A stretch of 64,000 bases of DNA from Micromonospora halotolerans (GTDB lineage Bacteria > Actinomycetota > Actinomycetes > Mycobacteriales > Micromonosporaceae), in assembly GCF_032108445.1 (NCBI RefSeq), contig NZ_CP134876.1, forward strand, positions 5,456,001 through 5,520,000. The letters run 5' to 3'. Shown piece by piece: positions 17,846 to 26,167 of this stretch; within the stretch, counting starts at the first letter, position 1; every line of letters starts with the position of its first letter. Under the pieces are notes generated by a model. The model worked only from the letters and a program-made list of their open reading frames with translations, ran no database searches and was not told the DNA's origin. The translations under genes were made by a program, and so were the position numbers.

Positions 17846-18178
17846 TCAGGCGACCCGGGGCGCCGGCAGGGACGGCAGGGCCACGCGCCGGGCCGTACCC
17901 GAGACGTCGCCCGTGCGTTCGACGGACGGCTCCGGGGCCACGCCCTCGACGGCGACCGTTCCCGGCCCGGCCGGGTCGCTCCCGTCGCCGGCGGCGCGGA
18001 CGGCGGTGAGCAGCGCGACCAGCCGGTCCACGTCGTCGGCGGGCATCCGGAACGAGCCGCGGCACGTCGTGCCGCTCCACAGCGACAGCACCACGGCGCC
18101 ACGGTCGGGGTGGTAGCTGACCCGCAGCGTCCGGTCCTCGCCGCGCAGGTCGGTGAACAGGTCCCCGAAGCTGGGCAT
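17846..18178 (-). CDS. hypothetical protein
   Basis: 110-residue soluble protein without a recognised domain. The N-terminal 70 residues look like a small beta-rich fold (SFGDLFTDLRGEDRTLRVSYHP, then GAVVLSLWSGTTCRGSFRMPADDVDRLVALLTAV), similar in feel to actinobacterial proteins of about 100 residues with a fixed MPADD-V-L pattern. The tail is disordered. ATG 18178 preferred to ATG 18196, because GAGAGGTG lies 6 bases before it. Function unknown. Confidence 0.6.
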   Translation of the reverse strand: MPSFGDLFTDLRGEDRTLRVSYHPDRGAVVLSLWSGTTCRGSFRMPADDVDRLVALLTAVRAAGDGSDPAGPGTVAVEGVAPEPSVERTGDVSGTARRVALPSLPAPRVA

Positions 18179-18306
18179 CGGTCGCACCTCTCCCATCCAC
18201 CCAGGATGCCCCGTCGCGGAGCCCGGTGGAAGGGCTCGCCGTGCCGGCCGCCGGGGGCGGGGGTAGCGTGCAGCGCGGAAACGCGCAGCGCAGGGAGGTC
18301 CGGACA

Positions 18307-19059
18307 GTGCAGACGACGACCGTGGACGTGCCGACCGGCGACGGGGTGGCGGACGCCCTCCTCGCCCGACCCGACGGGGACGGGCCCTTCCCGGCGGTCC
18401 TGATCTTCATGGACGCGTTCGGGCTCCGGCCCAGGATGGCCGAGATGGCCGAGACGATCGCCGCCCGCGGCTACGTGGTGCTGGTGCCGAACCTGTTCCA
18501 CCGCTTCGGCCGCGCCCCGCTGGTCGACCTCTCCGGCCTGCACGACGAGAACCGGCGCGGCGAGCTGTTCGAGAAGATCTCCCCGATGATCGGCGCGCTG
18601 ACTCCGGACGTCATCGCCCGGGACACCACCGCCTACCTGGACTTCCTCGCCGCGCAGCCCGGCGTCGCGCCCGGCCCCGCGGCCGTCACCGGCTACTGCA
18701 TGGGCGGCACCAACGCCCTGCGGGCCGCCGAGGCGCATCCGGACCGGATCGCCGCGGTGGCCGCCTTCCACGCCGGGCGCGTGGTGACCGACGCCCCGGA
18801 CAGCCCGCACCTGGGTGTCGGCGCGGTCACCGGCGAGCTGTACTTCGGCCACGCCGACCAGGACCCGTCGATGACCGCCGAGCAGATCGCCACCCTGGAG
18901 AAGGCCCTGGACGCGGCCGGCGTCACCTACCGCTCGGAGGTCTACGCCGGGGCTCGCCACGGCTACACCCAGGCCGACACGCCGATGTACGACGAGGCGG
19001 CCACCGAGCGGCACTGGGCCGCCCTGTTCGACCTGCTCGACCGCACCTTCCGGCGCTGA
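18307..19059 (+). CDS. dienelactone hydrolase family protein
   Basis: 250-residue cytoplasmic alpha/beta hydrolase with a cysteine nucleophile: GYCMGG with Cys131, Asp in FGHADQDPSM and His in ARHGYT, the complete Cys-Asp-His triad of dienelactone hydrolases. N-terminal FPAVLIFMDAFGLRPRM replaces the usual oxyanion segment. GTG 18307 has AGGGAGG at 18292-18298. The family opens dienelactones in aromatic degradation, but many members act on other esters. Upstream open frame to 18226 was not used. Confidence 0.88.
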   Translation: MQTTTVDVPTGDGVADALLARPDGDGPFPAVLIFMDAFGLRPRMAEMAETIAARGYVVLVPNLFHRFGRAPLVDLSGLHDENRRGELFEKISPMIGALTPDVIARDTTAYLDFLAAQPGVAPGPAAVTGYCMGGTNALRAAEAHPDRIAAVAAFHAGRVVTDAPDSPHLGVGAVTGELYFGHADQDPSMTAEQIATLEKALDAAGVTYRSEVYAGARHGYTQADTPMYDEAATERHWAALFDLLDRTFRR

Positions 19060-19103
19060 CCCCGGCCGCCGGCGGGGTGGCGGCCGGCGGCCAGAATGGT
19101 GCG

Positions 19104-19739
19104 GTGGACACCGATCTGCTGCCGATGATCGCCGCCGAGCGGCGCCGGACCGCCGACCTGATCGACTCGCTCACTCCGGCGCAGCTGGACACCCCGAGCC
19201 TCTGCGGCTCGTGGACGGTGCGGGAGGTCGCCGGGCACCTGGTGTCGCCGCTTGTCGGGTCACCGTGGACGCTCCTGCCGCTGGTGCTGCGCGCCGGTTT
19301 CCGGCTGCACGTGGCCAACGCGCGGCTGGCCCAGCAGGTGGCCCGGAGACCCGCCGCCGAGCTGGCCGCGGCCCTCCGCGAGCACGCGGAGCACCGGTTC
19401 CGGCCGCCCGTCGTCGGATACTTCGGCCAGCTCACCGACCTCCAGGTGCACGGGCTCGACATCCGCCGGCCGCTCGGCCTCCCCGCCGACCTGGACCCCG
19501 ACCGGGTGCGCACCTCGCTGGACTTCCTGGCCGGTGGCCGGGCGGTCGGCTTCGTCGACCGGCGCCGGGTGGCCGGGCTGCGGTTCGAGGCCACCGACCT
19601 GGGCTGGGCGTCCGGGACCGGGCCGGTGGTGCGGGGCACCGGCGAGGCGATGCTGCTGACGCTGACCGGTCGCCGGGTGGCCCTGCCGGAACTGGACGGT
19701 GACGGCGTCGCGGTGCTGGCCGGCCGCTGGGCCGGCTGA
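19104..19739 (+). CDS. maleylpyruvate isomerase/DinB-fold protein (TIGR03083)
   Basis: 211-residue protein of the mycothiol-dependent maleylpyruvate isomerase N-terminal fold. Typical block: IAAERRRTADLIDSLTPAQLDTPSLCGSWTVREVAGHLV with the metal-binding His of GHL; two further metal-ligand regions are REHAEHRF and the LQVHGLDIRRPLGLP segment, as in TIGR03083 proteins. Likely a mycothiol-dependent transferase or isomerase; substrate unknown. GTG 19104 has a CAGAAT box 6 bases upstream (leaderless type). Confidence 0.78.
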   Translation: MDTDLLPMIAAERRRTADLIDSLTPAQLDTPSLCGSWTVREVAGHLVSPLVGSPWTLLPLVLRAGFRLHVANARLAQQVARRPAAELAAALREHAEHRFRPPVVGYFGQLTDLQVHGLDIRRPLGLPADLDPDRVRTSLDFLAGGRAVGFVDRRRVAGLRFEATDLGWASGTGPVVRGTGEAMLLTLTGRRVALPELDGDGVAVLAGRWAG

Positions 19740-19818
19740 CGACGCGCAGAACCGGCCGGCGGCGCACCCGCGCCGCAACGCGGACGATTCACCCGCGCCG
19801 CGCCGGGTAACCGCCGCC

Positions 19819-21138
19819 ATGGCCGACGAGCGTCCCGACACCGCCCGCTCGCCTCTCGACCAGGCTGCCGAGCGCGCCGGGCGGGAGCTGGCCCACGTCC
19901 GCGCCGAGGGCTTCGCGGCGGGCCGGCAGCGGCTGCGCCAGTTGGAGGTCACCATCGTGATCGCCGTCCAGGCCGGGCTGGCCGCGGCGCTCGCCGCGCT
20001 GCTCGCCCAGCGCCTGCTCGGTCCCGGCGCGCACGTCTTCGCACCGGCCGCCGCGGTCGGCACCATCGCCACCGCCATCGGCCAGCGGGCCCGGCGCACC
20101 TTCGAGCTGCTGATCGGGGTGGGGCTCGGCATCGTGGTCGGCGACGTGCTGCGCGACCTGCTCGGCTCCGGGTACTGGCAGACCGGCCTGGTGGTGACCC
20201 TGGCCATCGCGACCGCGCTGCTGGTCGCCGGGCGCGGCGGCGCCCTGGTCGGCCAGGCCGGCGGTACGGCCGTGCTGATCGCCACCCTCGCCCCGGTCGA
20301 ACCCGGTCTGGAGCTGCCCCGGATCTTCGACGCGCTGGTCGGCGGCCTGGTCGGCCTGTTCGTGGTGGCGCTGCTGCTGCCGGTCAACCCGCTGCGCGTG
20401 CTGGACCGGGCGACCGGGCCGGTCGTCACCGCGCTCACCACCGAACTCGACGCCGTCGCCCGGGCGCTGGCCACCCGGGACGCCGACGCGGCCGTCCGCT
20501 CGCTGGAGCGGATGCGGGGCCTCGACGCCGACGTGGGGCGGCTCAACGACGCGCTCAGCGGGGCCGAGGAGGTGGTCACCCTGGCGCCGGTCCGCTGGCG
20601 CCGGCGCGCCCAGTTCCACCGGTACGCGACCGCCGCGCAACACCTGGAGCGGGTGATCCTCTACGCCCGCTCGGTGGCCCGCCGCTCCGCCACCGCCCTG
20701 CAGTACGGCGAGCCCATCCCGCCGACCCTGGCCCACGCCGTGAGCCGCCTCAGCGAGGCCGTCCGCGTGATGCGCCGCGAGTGCCGGGACGGCGAGGACC
20801 TGACCGACACCCGCCGGCTGGTCCGGGAGAGCGCCGAGCTGGCCGGCCGGGCCTGGGCGCGGGGGGTCCGCTCCTACGGCGACGGTGTCGTCACCGACCT
20901 GCGTACCGCCGACAGCGAGGTGCTGCGGGCCACCGGGTGCGACCCGGACGACGCCAACCGGATGGTGCGCACGGCCGCCGGGGCGGGCGAGGCGGAACTG
21001 CGCCCGCCGCTGCGGGCCCGCATGGCCCGGGCGGTTCCCCGTGACGCGCGGGCCCGGCGGCGAACCCGGGTGGCCCGGCGTCGCCGTAACAACCCCGACG
21101 CGCTCCACCCGCCGACGCGCACACCCCACCCGACCTGA
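19819..21138 (+). CDS. FUSC/aromatic acid exporter family membrane protein
   Basis: 439-residue membrane protein. Six hydrophobic segments are packed in residues about 35-180 (VTIVIAVQAGLAAALAALLAQRLLG, then VFAPAAAVGTIATAIGQRARRTFELLIGVGLGIVVGDVLRDLLG and others), followed by a long cytoplasmic helical domain with heptad-like Leu/Ala, matching ArAE/FUSC proteins. The C-terminus is Arg-rich. The family exports aromatic acids or other toxic anions in some bacteria. Start ATG 19819 at the beginning of homology. Confidence 0.82.
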   Translation: MADERPDTARSPLDQAAERAGRELAHVRAEGFAAGRQRLRQLEVTIVIAVQAGLAAALAALLAQRLLGPGAHVFAPAAAVGTIATAIGQRARRTFELLIGVGLGIVVGDVLRDLLGSGYWQTGLVVTLAIATALLVAGRGGALVGQAGGTAVLIATLAPVEPGLELPRIFDALVGGLVGLFVVALLLPVNPLRVLDRATGPVVTALTTELDAVARALATRDADAAVRSLERMRGLDADVGRLNDALSGAEEVVTLAPVRWRRRAQFHRYATAAQHLERVILYARSVARRSATALQYGEPIPPTLAHAVSRLSEAVRVMRRECRDGEDLTDTRRLVRESAELAGRAWARGVRSYGDGVVTDLRTADSEVLRATGCDPDDANRMVRTAAGAGEAELRPPLRARMARAVPRDARARRRTRVARRRRNNPDALHPPTRTPHPT

Positions 21139-21206
21139 TACCGACCTGCGGCGAACCGGAGCCACCGGCCGGGAAGTGGCCGCTCCCACGCACCGCTCCC
21201 GCTGGC

Positions 21207-21212
21207 TAGCGT
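21207..21212 (+). promoter_or_regulatory. -10 box for leaderless mRNA of the RraA-like gene
   Basis: TAGCGT ends 6 bases before the ATG at 21219; no Shine-Dalgarno sequence. Confidence 0.5.
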
Positions 21213-21218
21213 CGGCCC

Positions 21219-21932
21219 ATGAGCATCGACCGCGCAGAGCTGCCCCGGCGCTTCGCCGCGCTGACCACGGCCCACGTGGCCGACGCCTGCCTGCGGGCCT
21301 CCGTCCCGGTGCGCTGCGCACCGGCCGGCGTCCGTCCCGTGCTGTCCGGCGGCCGGCTGGCCGGCCGGGTGCTGCCGTCCCGGCACGTCGGCAGCGTCGA
21401 CATCTTCCTCGAGGCGATCGATCGGGCCGCGCCTGGCGACGTGCTGGTGGTGGACAACGACGGGCGCACCGACGAGGCGTGCGTCGGCGACCTCGTGGTG
21501 CTGGAGGCGCGGGCCGCCGGGCTGGCCGGCCTGGTGGTCTGGGGCCTGCACCGGGACACCGCCGACATCCGGGCGGTCGGGCTGCCGGTGTTCAGCCTGG
21601 GCGCCACGCCCACCGGCCCACAGCGGCTGGACCCGCGGCCGGTCGAGGCGCTGGCCTCGGCGCGGGTCGGGCGGTGGACGGTCGACCCCGGCGACGTGGC
21701 CCTGGCCGACGAGGACGGGGTGCTGTTCGTGCCGGCCGGCCGGGCCGGCGAGCTGTTCGACCTCGCCGAGTCCATCCGGGACACCGAGCGGCGGCAGGCC
21801 GACCGGATCCGGGCCGGTGAGCCGCTGCGGGCGCAGGTCGGGTTCGGGGCGTACCTGGCGGGCCGGGCGGACAACCCGGTGCTGACCTTCCGGGAGCACC
21901 TGCGCGCGGTGGGCGGCGCCATCGAGGAGTGA
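21219..21932 (+). CDS. RraA-like protein (HMG/CHA aldolase superfamily)
   Basis: 237-residue cytoplasmic protein of the RraA / 4-hydroxy-4-methyl-2-oxoglutarate aldolase fold. Shown by LTTAHVADACLRA at the N-terminus, PGDVLVVDN, and the active-site strand GLVVWGLHRDTADIRAVGLPVFSLGATP, whose Arg-Asp pair matches the substrate and metal ligands of class II HMG aldolases. Then GDVALADEDGVLFVP. Either a retro-aldolase or oxaloacetate decarboxylase, or an RNase E inhibitor-like protein; the conserved RD pair favours an enzyme. Confidence 0.86.
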   Translation: MSIDRAELPRRFAALTTAHVADACLRASVPVRCAPAGVRPVLSGGRLAGRVLPSRHVGSVDIFLEAIDRAAPGDVLVVDNDGRTDEACVGDLVVLEARAAGLAGLVVWGLHRDTADIRAVGLPVFSLGATPTGPQRLDPRPVEALASARVGRWTVDPGDVALADEDGVLFVPAGRAGELFDLAESIRDTERRQADRIRAGEPLRAQVGFGAYLAGRADNPVLTFREHLRAVGGAIEE

Positions 21933-21945
21933 GACCGGCCGGCGC

Positions 21946-22572
21946 TCAGGCGCCGCGGGCCCACAGGGCCAGGCGTACCCGGTTGGGGCTGTCCGTCTTG
22001 GTCATGAGGCTGGTGATGTGGGTCTTGACCGTGGTGACGCCGATGTGCAGCCGGTCGGCGATCTCGGTGTTGGACAGGCCCTCGGCCACCAGGTTCAGCA
22101 CGTCCCGCTCGCGGGTGGTCAGGCCGTGCGCCGGCCGCGGCGCGTCGGCGCGGGCGTGCACCGCCCGCTGGACCAGCCGCCGCAGCACCTCCGGGCTGAA
22201 CGGGCTGTCCCCGGCGGCCGCCCGGCGGATGCCGTCGAGCAGGTCGGCGGGGGGTGCGTCCTTGAGCAGGAACCCGCAGGCGCCCGCGGTCAGCGCGGGG
22301 TAGAGGTGGTCGTCGTCGCCGAACGTGGTGAGCACCAGCACCCGGGTGGCGGGACGCTCGGCGAGGATCCGGCTGGTCGCCGTGATGCCGTCGACACCGG
22401 GCATCCGCAGGTCCATCACGACCACGTCGGGCAGCAGCCGCGCGGCGAGGTTGATCGCGTCCCGGCCGTTGTCGGCCTCGCCGACCACCGCCAGGTCGGG
22501 CTGGGCGTCGCAGAGCATGCGCAGGCCGGCGCGGATGAGGTGCTGGTCGTCGACCAGCAGGACGCGGATCAC
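21946..22572 (-). CDS. NarL/LuxR-type response regulator
   Basis: 208-residue DNA-binding response regulator: acidic pair VDDQ at residues 7-9, phospho-acceptor D54 in VMDLRMPGVDG, Lys in LLKDAPP, and C-terminal LuxR domain LTTRERDVLNLVAEGLSNTEIADRLHIGVTTVKTHITSLM. Start overlaps the upstream kinase stop by four bases; cognate pair. Confidence 0.93.
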   Translation of the reverse strand: MIRVLLVDDQHLIRAGLRMLCDAQPDLAVVGEADNGRDAINLAARLLPDVVVMDLRMPGVDGITATSRILAERPATRVLVLTTFGDDDHLYPALTAGACGFLLKDAPPADLLDGIRRAAAGDSPFSPEVLRRLVQRAVHARADAPRPAHGLTTRERDVLNLVAEGLSNTEIADRLHIGVTTVKTHITSLMTKTDSPNRVRLALWARGA

Positions 22573-23831
22573 GCCGGCTCCGGCGCGTGCGGGCCGGCGG
22601 GCCGCGGGCGGGGCGCCACCGGATCCGGCGGGCGGGCCGCTGAGTCGGGCGGCCCCTCCGGTGCGGGGACCCCGGCCGGCAGGACCGTCCGGACCCGCCA
22701 GCCGGCGCCGCTGGGGCCGGCCTCCAGCCGCCCGCCCAGCACCTCGACCCGTTCCCGCATCCCGGTGAGGCCGTGGCCGCCGCCGGCCGGCACCGCGGCG
22801 GGCGCCGGCCCCCGACCGTCGTCGGACACCTCCCAGTGGACGGCGCCGTCGACCACCGCCACGGTCAGCCGGGCCTGCGCCGCGGTGCCGGCGTGCTTGG
22901 CCACGTTGGTCAGCGCCTCCTGGGTCAGGCGCAGGACCGCCTGGCCGCGCACCGCGTCCAGCGTCCCGACCGCCGGGTCGACGTCGGCCTCGACGGTGAC
23001 GCCCGCCTGCCGGGCCCGGTCCACCGCCGCGCCCAGCGCCGCCGGGACCGCCGACGGCTCGATCGCGGTCAGCGCGGCGTCGCGGACCCCGGCGGGGTCG
23101 CGCAGCACCGCCACCAGGCGCCGCAGGTCGTCCAGCGCGGCCGCCCCGGTGCCGTGCACGTCGTCGAACACCTCGCTCACCCGCGGATCCAGGTCCGGGA
23201 GCACGTGCCGGGCCACGCCGACCCGCAGCACCATCGACGCGACGTGGTGCGCCACCACGTCGTGCAGTTCCCGGGCGATGGCGCTGCGCTCGTCGGCGCG
23301 GGCGGCGCGGCTCTCCGACTCCCGGCGGCGCTGCTCCGCGGCGGCCCGCTCCTCGGCCTGCCGGGCCAGCTCCCGGCTGGTGCGGATGAGCAGGCCGAGA
23401 AGCAGCGGCACGCCGACCTCGACGGTCAGCCCGAACACCCCGGACAGCATCCGGCGGACCGGGTCACCGATCGAGTCGGTCAGGTCGACCGCGACCAGCA
23501 GCCCGGCCGCCAGCCAGATGGTGCGGGACCGCTCGGCCCGCATGACCAGCTCCAGCAGCGCCCAGCTGGCGCCGACCTGGTTGATCGTCGTGTCGTCGAC
23601 CAGCGTGAAGGCGACCGCCAGCAGCGCGGCCTGCGCCACCAGGTTCACCAGCGGCCGACGGTGGAACAGCGGGGCGGCGGCGAACGCGGTCAGGGCCAGC
23701 GCCCACTGCGTGGTCGTCGGCGACTGGTGGCCCTGGGCGCCGACCACCAGGTAACCCAGGCCGCTGAGATCCAGCAGCAGCATCCGCGCGAGCGTGTCCC
23801 GCGTATCGAACAGCCGACTGACCGAGCCCAC
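22569..23831 (-). CDS. sensor histidine kinase (NarL/DesK class)
   Basis: 420-residue membrane kinase. About five hydrophobic segments in the first 150 residues, then a short coiled stretch rich in Arg/Glu/Ala. HisKA_3 motif ERSAIARELHDVVAHHVASMV holds the phospho-acceptor His; HATPase domain with LTQEALTNVAKHAG, DDGRG and GGHGLTGMRERVE. The C-terminal 40 residues are Pro-rich. GTG start at 23831 has TAGGCT 6 bases upstream (23838-23843), again a leaderless arrangement. Confidence 0.9.
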   Translation of the reverse strand: MGSVSRLFDTRDTLARMLLLDLSGLGYLVVGAQGHQSPTTTQWALALTAFAAAPLFHRRPLVNLVAQAALLAVAFTLVDDTTINQVGASWALLELVMRAERSRTIWLAAGLLVAVDLTDSIGDPVRRMLSGVFGLTVEVGVPLLLGLLIRTSRELARQAEERAAAEQRRRESESRAARADERSAIARELHDVVAHHVASMVLRVGVARHVLPDLDPRVSEVFDDVHGTGAAALDDLRRLVAVLRDPAGVRDAALTAIEPSAVPAALGAAVDRARQAGVTVEADVDPAVGTLDAVRGQAVLRLTQEALTNVAKHAGTAAQARLTVAVVDGAVHWEVSDDGRGPAPAAVPAGGGHGLTGMRERVEVLGGRLEAGPSGAGWRVRTVLPAGVPAPEGPPDSAARPPDPVAPRPRPAGPHAPEPA

Positions 23832-23837
23832 GACGCC

Positions 23838-23843
23838 AGCCTA
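23838..23843 (-). promoter_or_regulatory. -10 box for leaderless kinase/regulator mRNA
   Basis: TAGGCT on the minus strand ends 6 bases before the kinase GTG at 23831. Confidence 0.5.
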
Positions 23844-23926
23844 GGCGGTGCGGCCGGCGGCCGGCGGGGCCGCCCGCCGGGCCCACGCGGCGCGCGGTCC
23901 GCGGCGGACGGCCGGGCCGGTGCCGG

Positions 23927-24862
23927 TCATGCGACCACCACCACCGGCTCCGGCCGGCGCTGCGCACGGGCCAGGACCGCGCCGGCGGCGGTCGCCGTCG
24001 CCGCCACCAGGGCCGCCGCAACGGCCAGGGTGAGCGCGTCCGGGCGCAGCAGCGGCTGGCCGCGCAGCGCCTGCCAGGTGAGCAGGAGCGTGGCCCCGCC
24101 GTACGCCACGCCGGCGACGAGCACCAGGCGGGCGCGGGCCCGCTCGTCCAGCCGGGTGCGGAGGAAGCGGTTGAGCAGGATGGCCAGCAGCGGCAGCGCC
24201 TGGAGGGCGTGCAGCCCGACGAAGTGCCCGATCCGCAGGTCACCGCCGGTGGTGCTCCAGCCGACCAGCGGCAGCCCCGGCCCGCCGTCCGCCACGCCGA
24301 CGCTGTGCGCCCCGCTGATCCCCTCGGCCGCCGAGTCGGGCGTGCGGGTCACCATCGGCACGGCCACCAGCATGCCGAGCAGGGACAGGCCGAGGCCCAG
24401 CCGGACGGCGTACCCGGCGGCCCGGTCCGCCGCGCGTCCCAGGAGCGCCACGATCCCGATCACCAGCTGGGCGACGAAGAGCACCATGATCGCCGCGCCC
24501 ATGGCCGAAAAAAGGGCGGCGTTCAGCGGGGTGGTGCCGTTGAAGTGGCTGGTGGTGCCGCGCAGCACCTGCATGACGATGATCGCCATCTCCACCACGG
24601 CCACCGCGACGATCAGGGTGGCCGCCCACTCGGCGACCCGGCTGCGGCGCGGCAGCAGGGTGAGCATCCAGGCGAGGGTGATGCCGTACAGCACGAACGA
24701 GACGGCGAACTTCAGGGGCTTGAGCCAGATCGGCGCGCCGGTGAGCACCCGCGGGTCGGCCACGACGCCGACCGCCGCGACGACGGTGAGCGCCGCCATC
24801 GCCACGACGAAGAGCACGAGGGGGCGGTGCCAGCGGGCCGCCCGGTTCAACACGGTAGTCAT
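23927..24862 (-). CDS. multi-pass membrane protein of unknown function
   Basis: 311-residue protein with about eight hydrophobic segments. Recognisable stretches include LTGAPIWLKPLKFAVSFVLYGITLAWMLTLLPRRSRVAEW near the N-terminus, RGTTSHFNGTTPLN between helices 3 and 4, and DLRIGHFVGLHALQALPLLAILL towards the C-terminus; the latter two contain His residues that could bind a cofactor. Similar proteins occur widely in actinobacteria without known role. ATG 24862 starts at the first helix; the open frame upstream overlaps the next gene. Confidence 0.75.
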   Translation of the reverse strand: MTTVLNRAARWHRPLVLFVVAMAALTVVAAVGVVADPRVLTGAPIWLKPLKFAVSFVLYGITLAWMLTLLPRRSRVAEWAATLIVAVAVVEMAIIVMQVLRGTTSHFNGTTPLNAALFSAMGAAIMVLFVAQLVIGIVALLGRAADRAAGYAVRLGLGLSLLGMLVAVPMVTRTPDSAAEGISGAHSVGVADGGPGLPLVGWSTTGGDLRIGHFVGLHALQALPLLAILLNRFLRTRLDERARARLVLVAGVAYGGATLLLTWQALRGQPLLRPDALTLAVAAALVAATATAAGAVLARAQRRPEPVVVVA

Positions 24863-24944
24863 GCCTGTAGATGCTGGTGGCCCGGCCGCCCGGTCGCGCC
24901 CGACCGGAGGCCCCGATGCCGGCCGCAGGTCGGAGGCGCGCCTC

Positions 24945-25754
24945 CTACCCGGGGAGGAGGCGGCGCGCGAACGCCGCGTACGTGGGCCCGTCGGCCCGGT
25001 CGAGGACGGCGAAGGTGACCTGGTCGAACCAACCCGGCGCGTCGGCCAGGGCGGTCGCGAACGCGTCGGCCACGGTGCCGGGGTCGTTGCGGAACACCCC
25101 GCAGCCCCAGGCGCCGAGCACGAGCCGCCGGTGCCCGTGCGCGGCCGCGACGGCGAGCACCCGTCGTGCCCGGGTACGCAGCGCGGGCGCCACCCGGTCG
25201 GCGTCGGCGGGCTGCTGGCGCAGCAGGGCACCGCGGTTCGGCGCGGCCGCGATCAGGAACGACACCTCGTGGACGGCGTCGAGCAGTCGCCCCCGGTCGT
25301 CGCGGAACACCGGCACCCGGGGCGAATGGATCACCCGGTCGCTGTAGAGCAGGTCCCGCTGCTCCCGGTGGTACGCGTAGAACTCGGGGACGGCCGTCAG
25401 GCAGGGGTACAGCGCCGAGGCGCGGGCGACGCTCTCCTCCTGCGCCTGCGCCCCGGTGCGGAAGCCGCCGCCCGGGTTCTTCGCGGAGGCGAAGACCAGC
25501 GCGGCCACCGCGCCGTCGGCGGCCAGCCGGCGGGCGGCCGCGAGGGTGCTCTCGCCGGTCACCTCGACCTTCGGGGTGCCACCGCGGGGCGCGGGGGCGG
25601 GCAGCGGCTCGTCGGGCAGGTGCAGCCGGGTGCCGGCGACGGCGGCCCGCACCGGCTCGGCGAGCGGGACGGTCCGGCCCTGGCCGTCGACGTACCCGCC
25701 GGCGTCGAGGACGGCCAGCGTGTCCGCGGCGAGCGCCCGCAGCCGGGCGCTCAC
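24945..25754 (-). CDS. TIGR02452 family poly(ADP-ribose) glycohydrolase-like protein
   Basis: 269-residue macrodomain-type hydrolase. The catalytic signature of bacterial PARG is complete: GGG at residues 95-97 and QEE at 105-107 with seven residues between (in AKNPGGGFRTGAQAQEES), preceded by the VFASAKNP strand. The TIGR02452 N-terminal cap and the C-terminal GAWGCGVFRNDP loop are present. The family removes ADP-ribose chains or bound ADP-ribose from proteins. Start overlaps the VOC gene stop by four bases, in a row with dinB, which places it with a DNA-damage gene. Length is normal. Confidence 0.88.
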   Translation of the reverse strand: MSARLRALAADTLAVLDAGGYVDGQGRTVPLAEPVRAAVAGTRLHLPDEPLPAPAPRGGTPKVEVTGESTLAAARRLAADGAVAALVFASAKNPGGGFRTGAQAQEESVARASALYPCLTAVPEFYAYHREQRDLLYSDRVIHSPRVPVFRDDRGRLLDAVHEVSFLIAAAPNRGALLRQQPADADRVAPALRTRARRVLAVAAAHGHRRLVLGAWGCGVFRNDPGTVADAFATALADAPGWFDQVTFAVLDRADGPTYAAFARRLLPG

Positions 25755-26152
25755 GCCGGGTCGGCGGGCAGGTGCTGGACGAGCTGGACCGGGTTGCCGT
25801 CCGGGTCGGCCGTCCAGGCGATGAGCAGCCGGCCCAGCCAGACGTGGGGGGCGGCGAGCGCCGGCGCGCCCGCGGCGGTCAGCGTCGCGTACGCGGCCGC
25901 GGTGTCGTCGGTCCAGAGGATCACGGCGGCGCGCTGCCCGCTCGGCACCGGGTCGAGCCCGTGGTCGTCGCGGGTGGACGCCACCGAGGCGATGCCGATC
26001 CGGTAGCGGTCCAGTGTCAGGTCGACGTGGATCGGCGTGCCTTCGGCGGGCACCCGGAATGTCTCGGTGAAGCCCAGCCCGGCGTAGAAGGCGGCGGCCC
26101 GGGGCACGTCCTCGCTGAACAGGATCACCTGCGGGGTGCGGAACATGGACAC
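25751..26152 (-). CDS. VOC (glyoxalase/bleomycin resistance) family protein
   Basis: 133-residue single-subunit VOC protein with two beta-alpha-beta-beta-beta modules: PQVILFSEDVPRAAAFYAGLGFTETFR in the first and AAYATLTAAGAPALAAPHVWLGRLLIAWTADPDGNPVQLVQH in the second. Could bind a metal and detoxify or modify a small molecule; substrate unknown. Lies 15 bases downstream of dinB and overlaps the PARG-like gene, so all three are probably one message. Confidence 0.85.
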   Translation of the reverse strand: MSMFRTPQVILFSEDVPRAAAFYAGLGFTETFRVPAEGTPIHVDLTLDRYRIGIASVASTRDDHGLDPVPSGQRAAVILWTDDTAAAYATLTAAGAPALAAPHVWLGRLLIAWTADPDGNPVQLVQHLPADPA

Positions 26153-26167
26153 CGGTGGACCGTACCG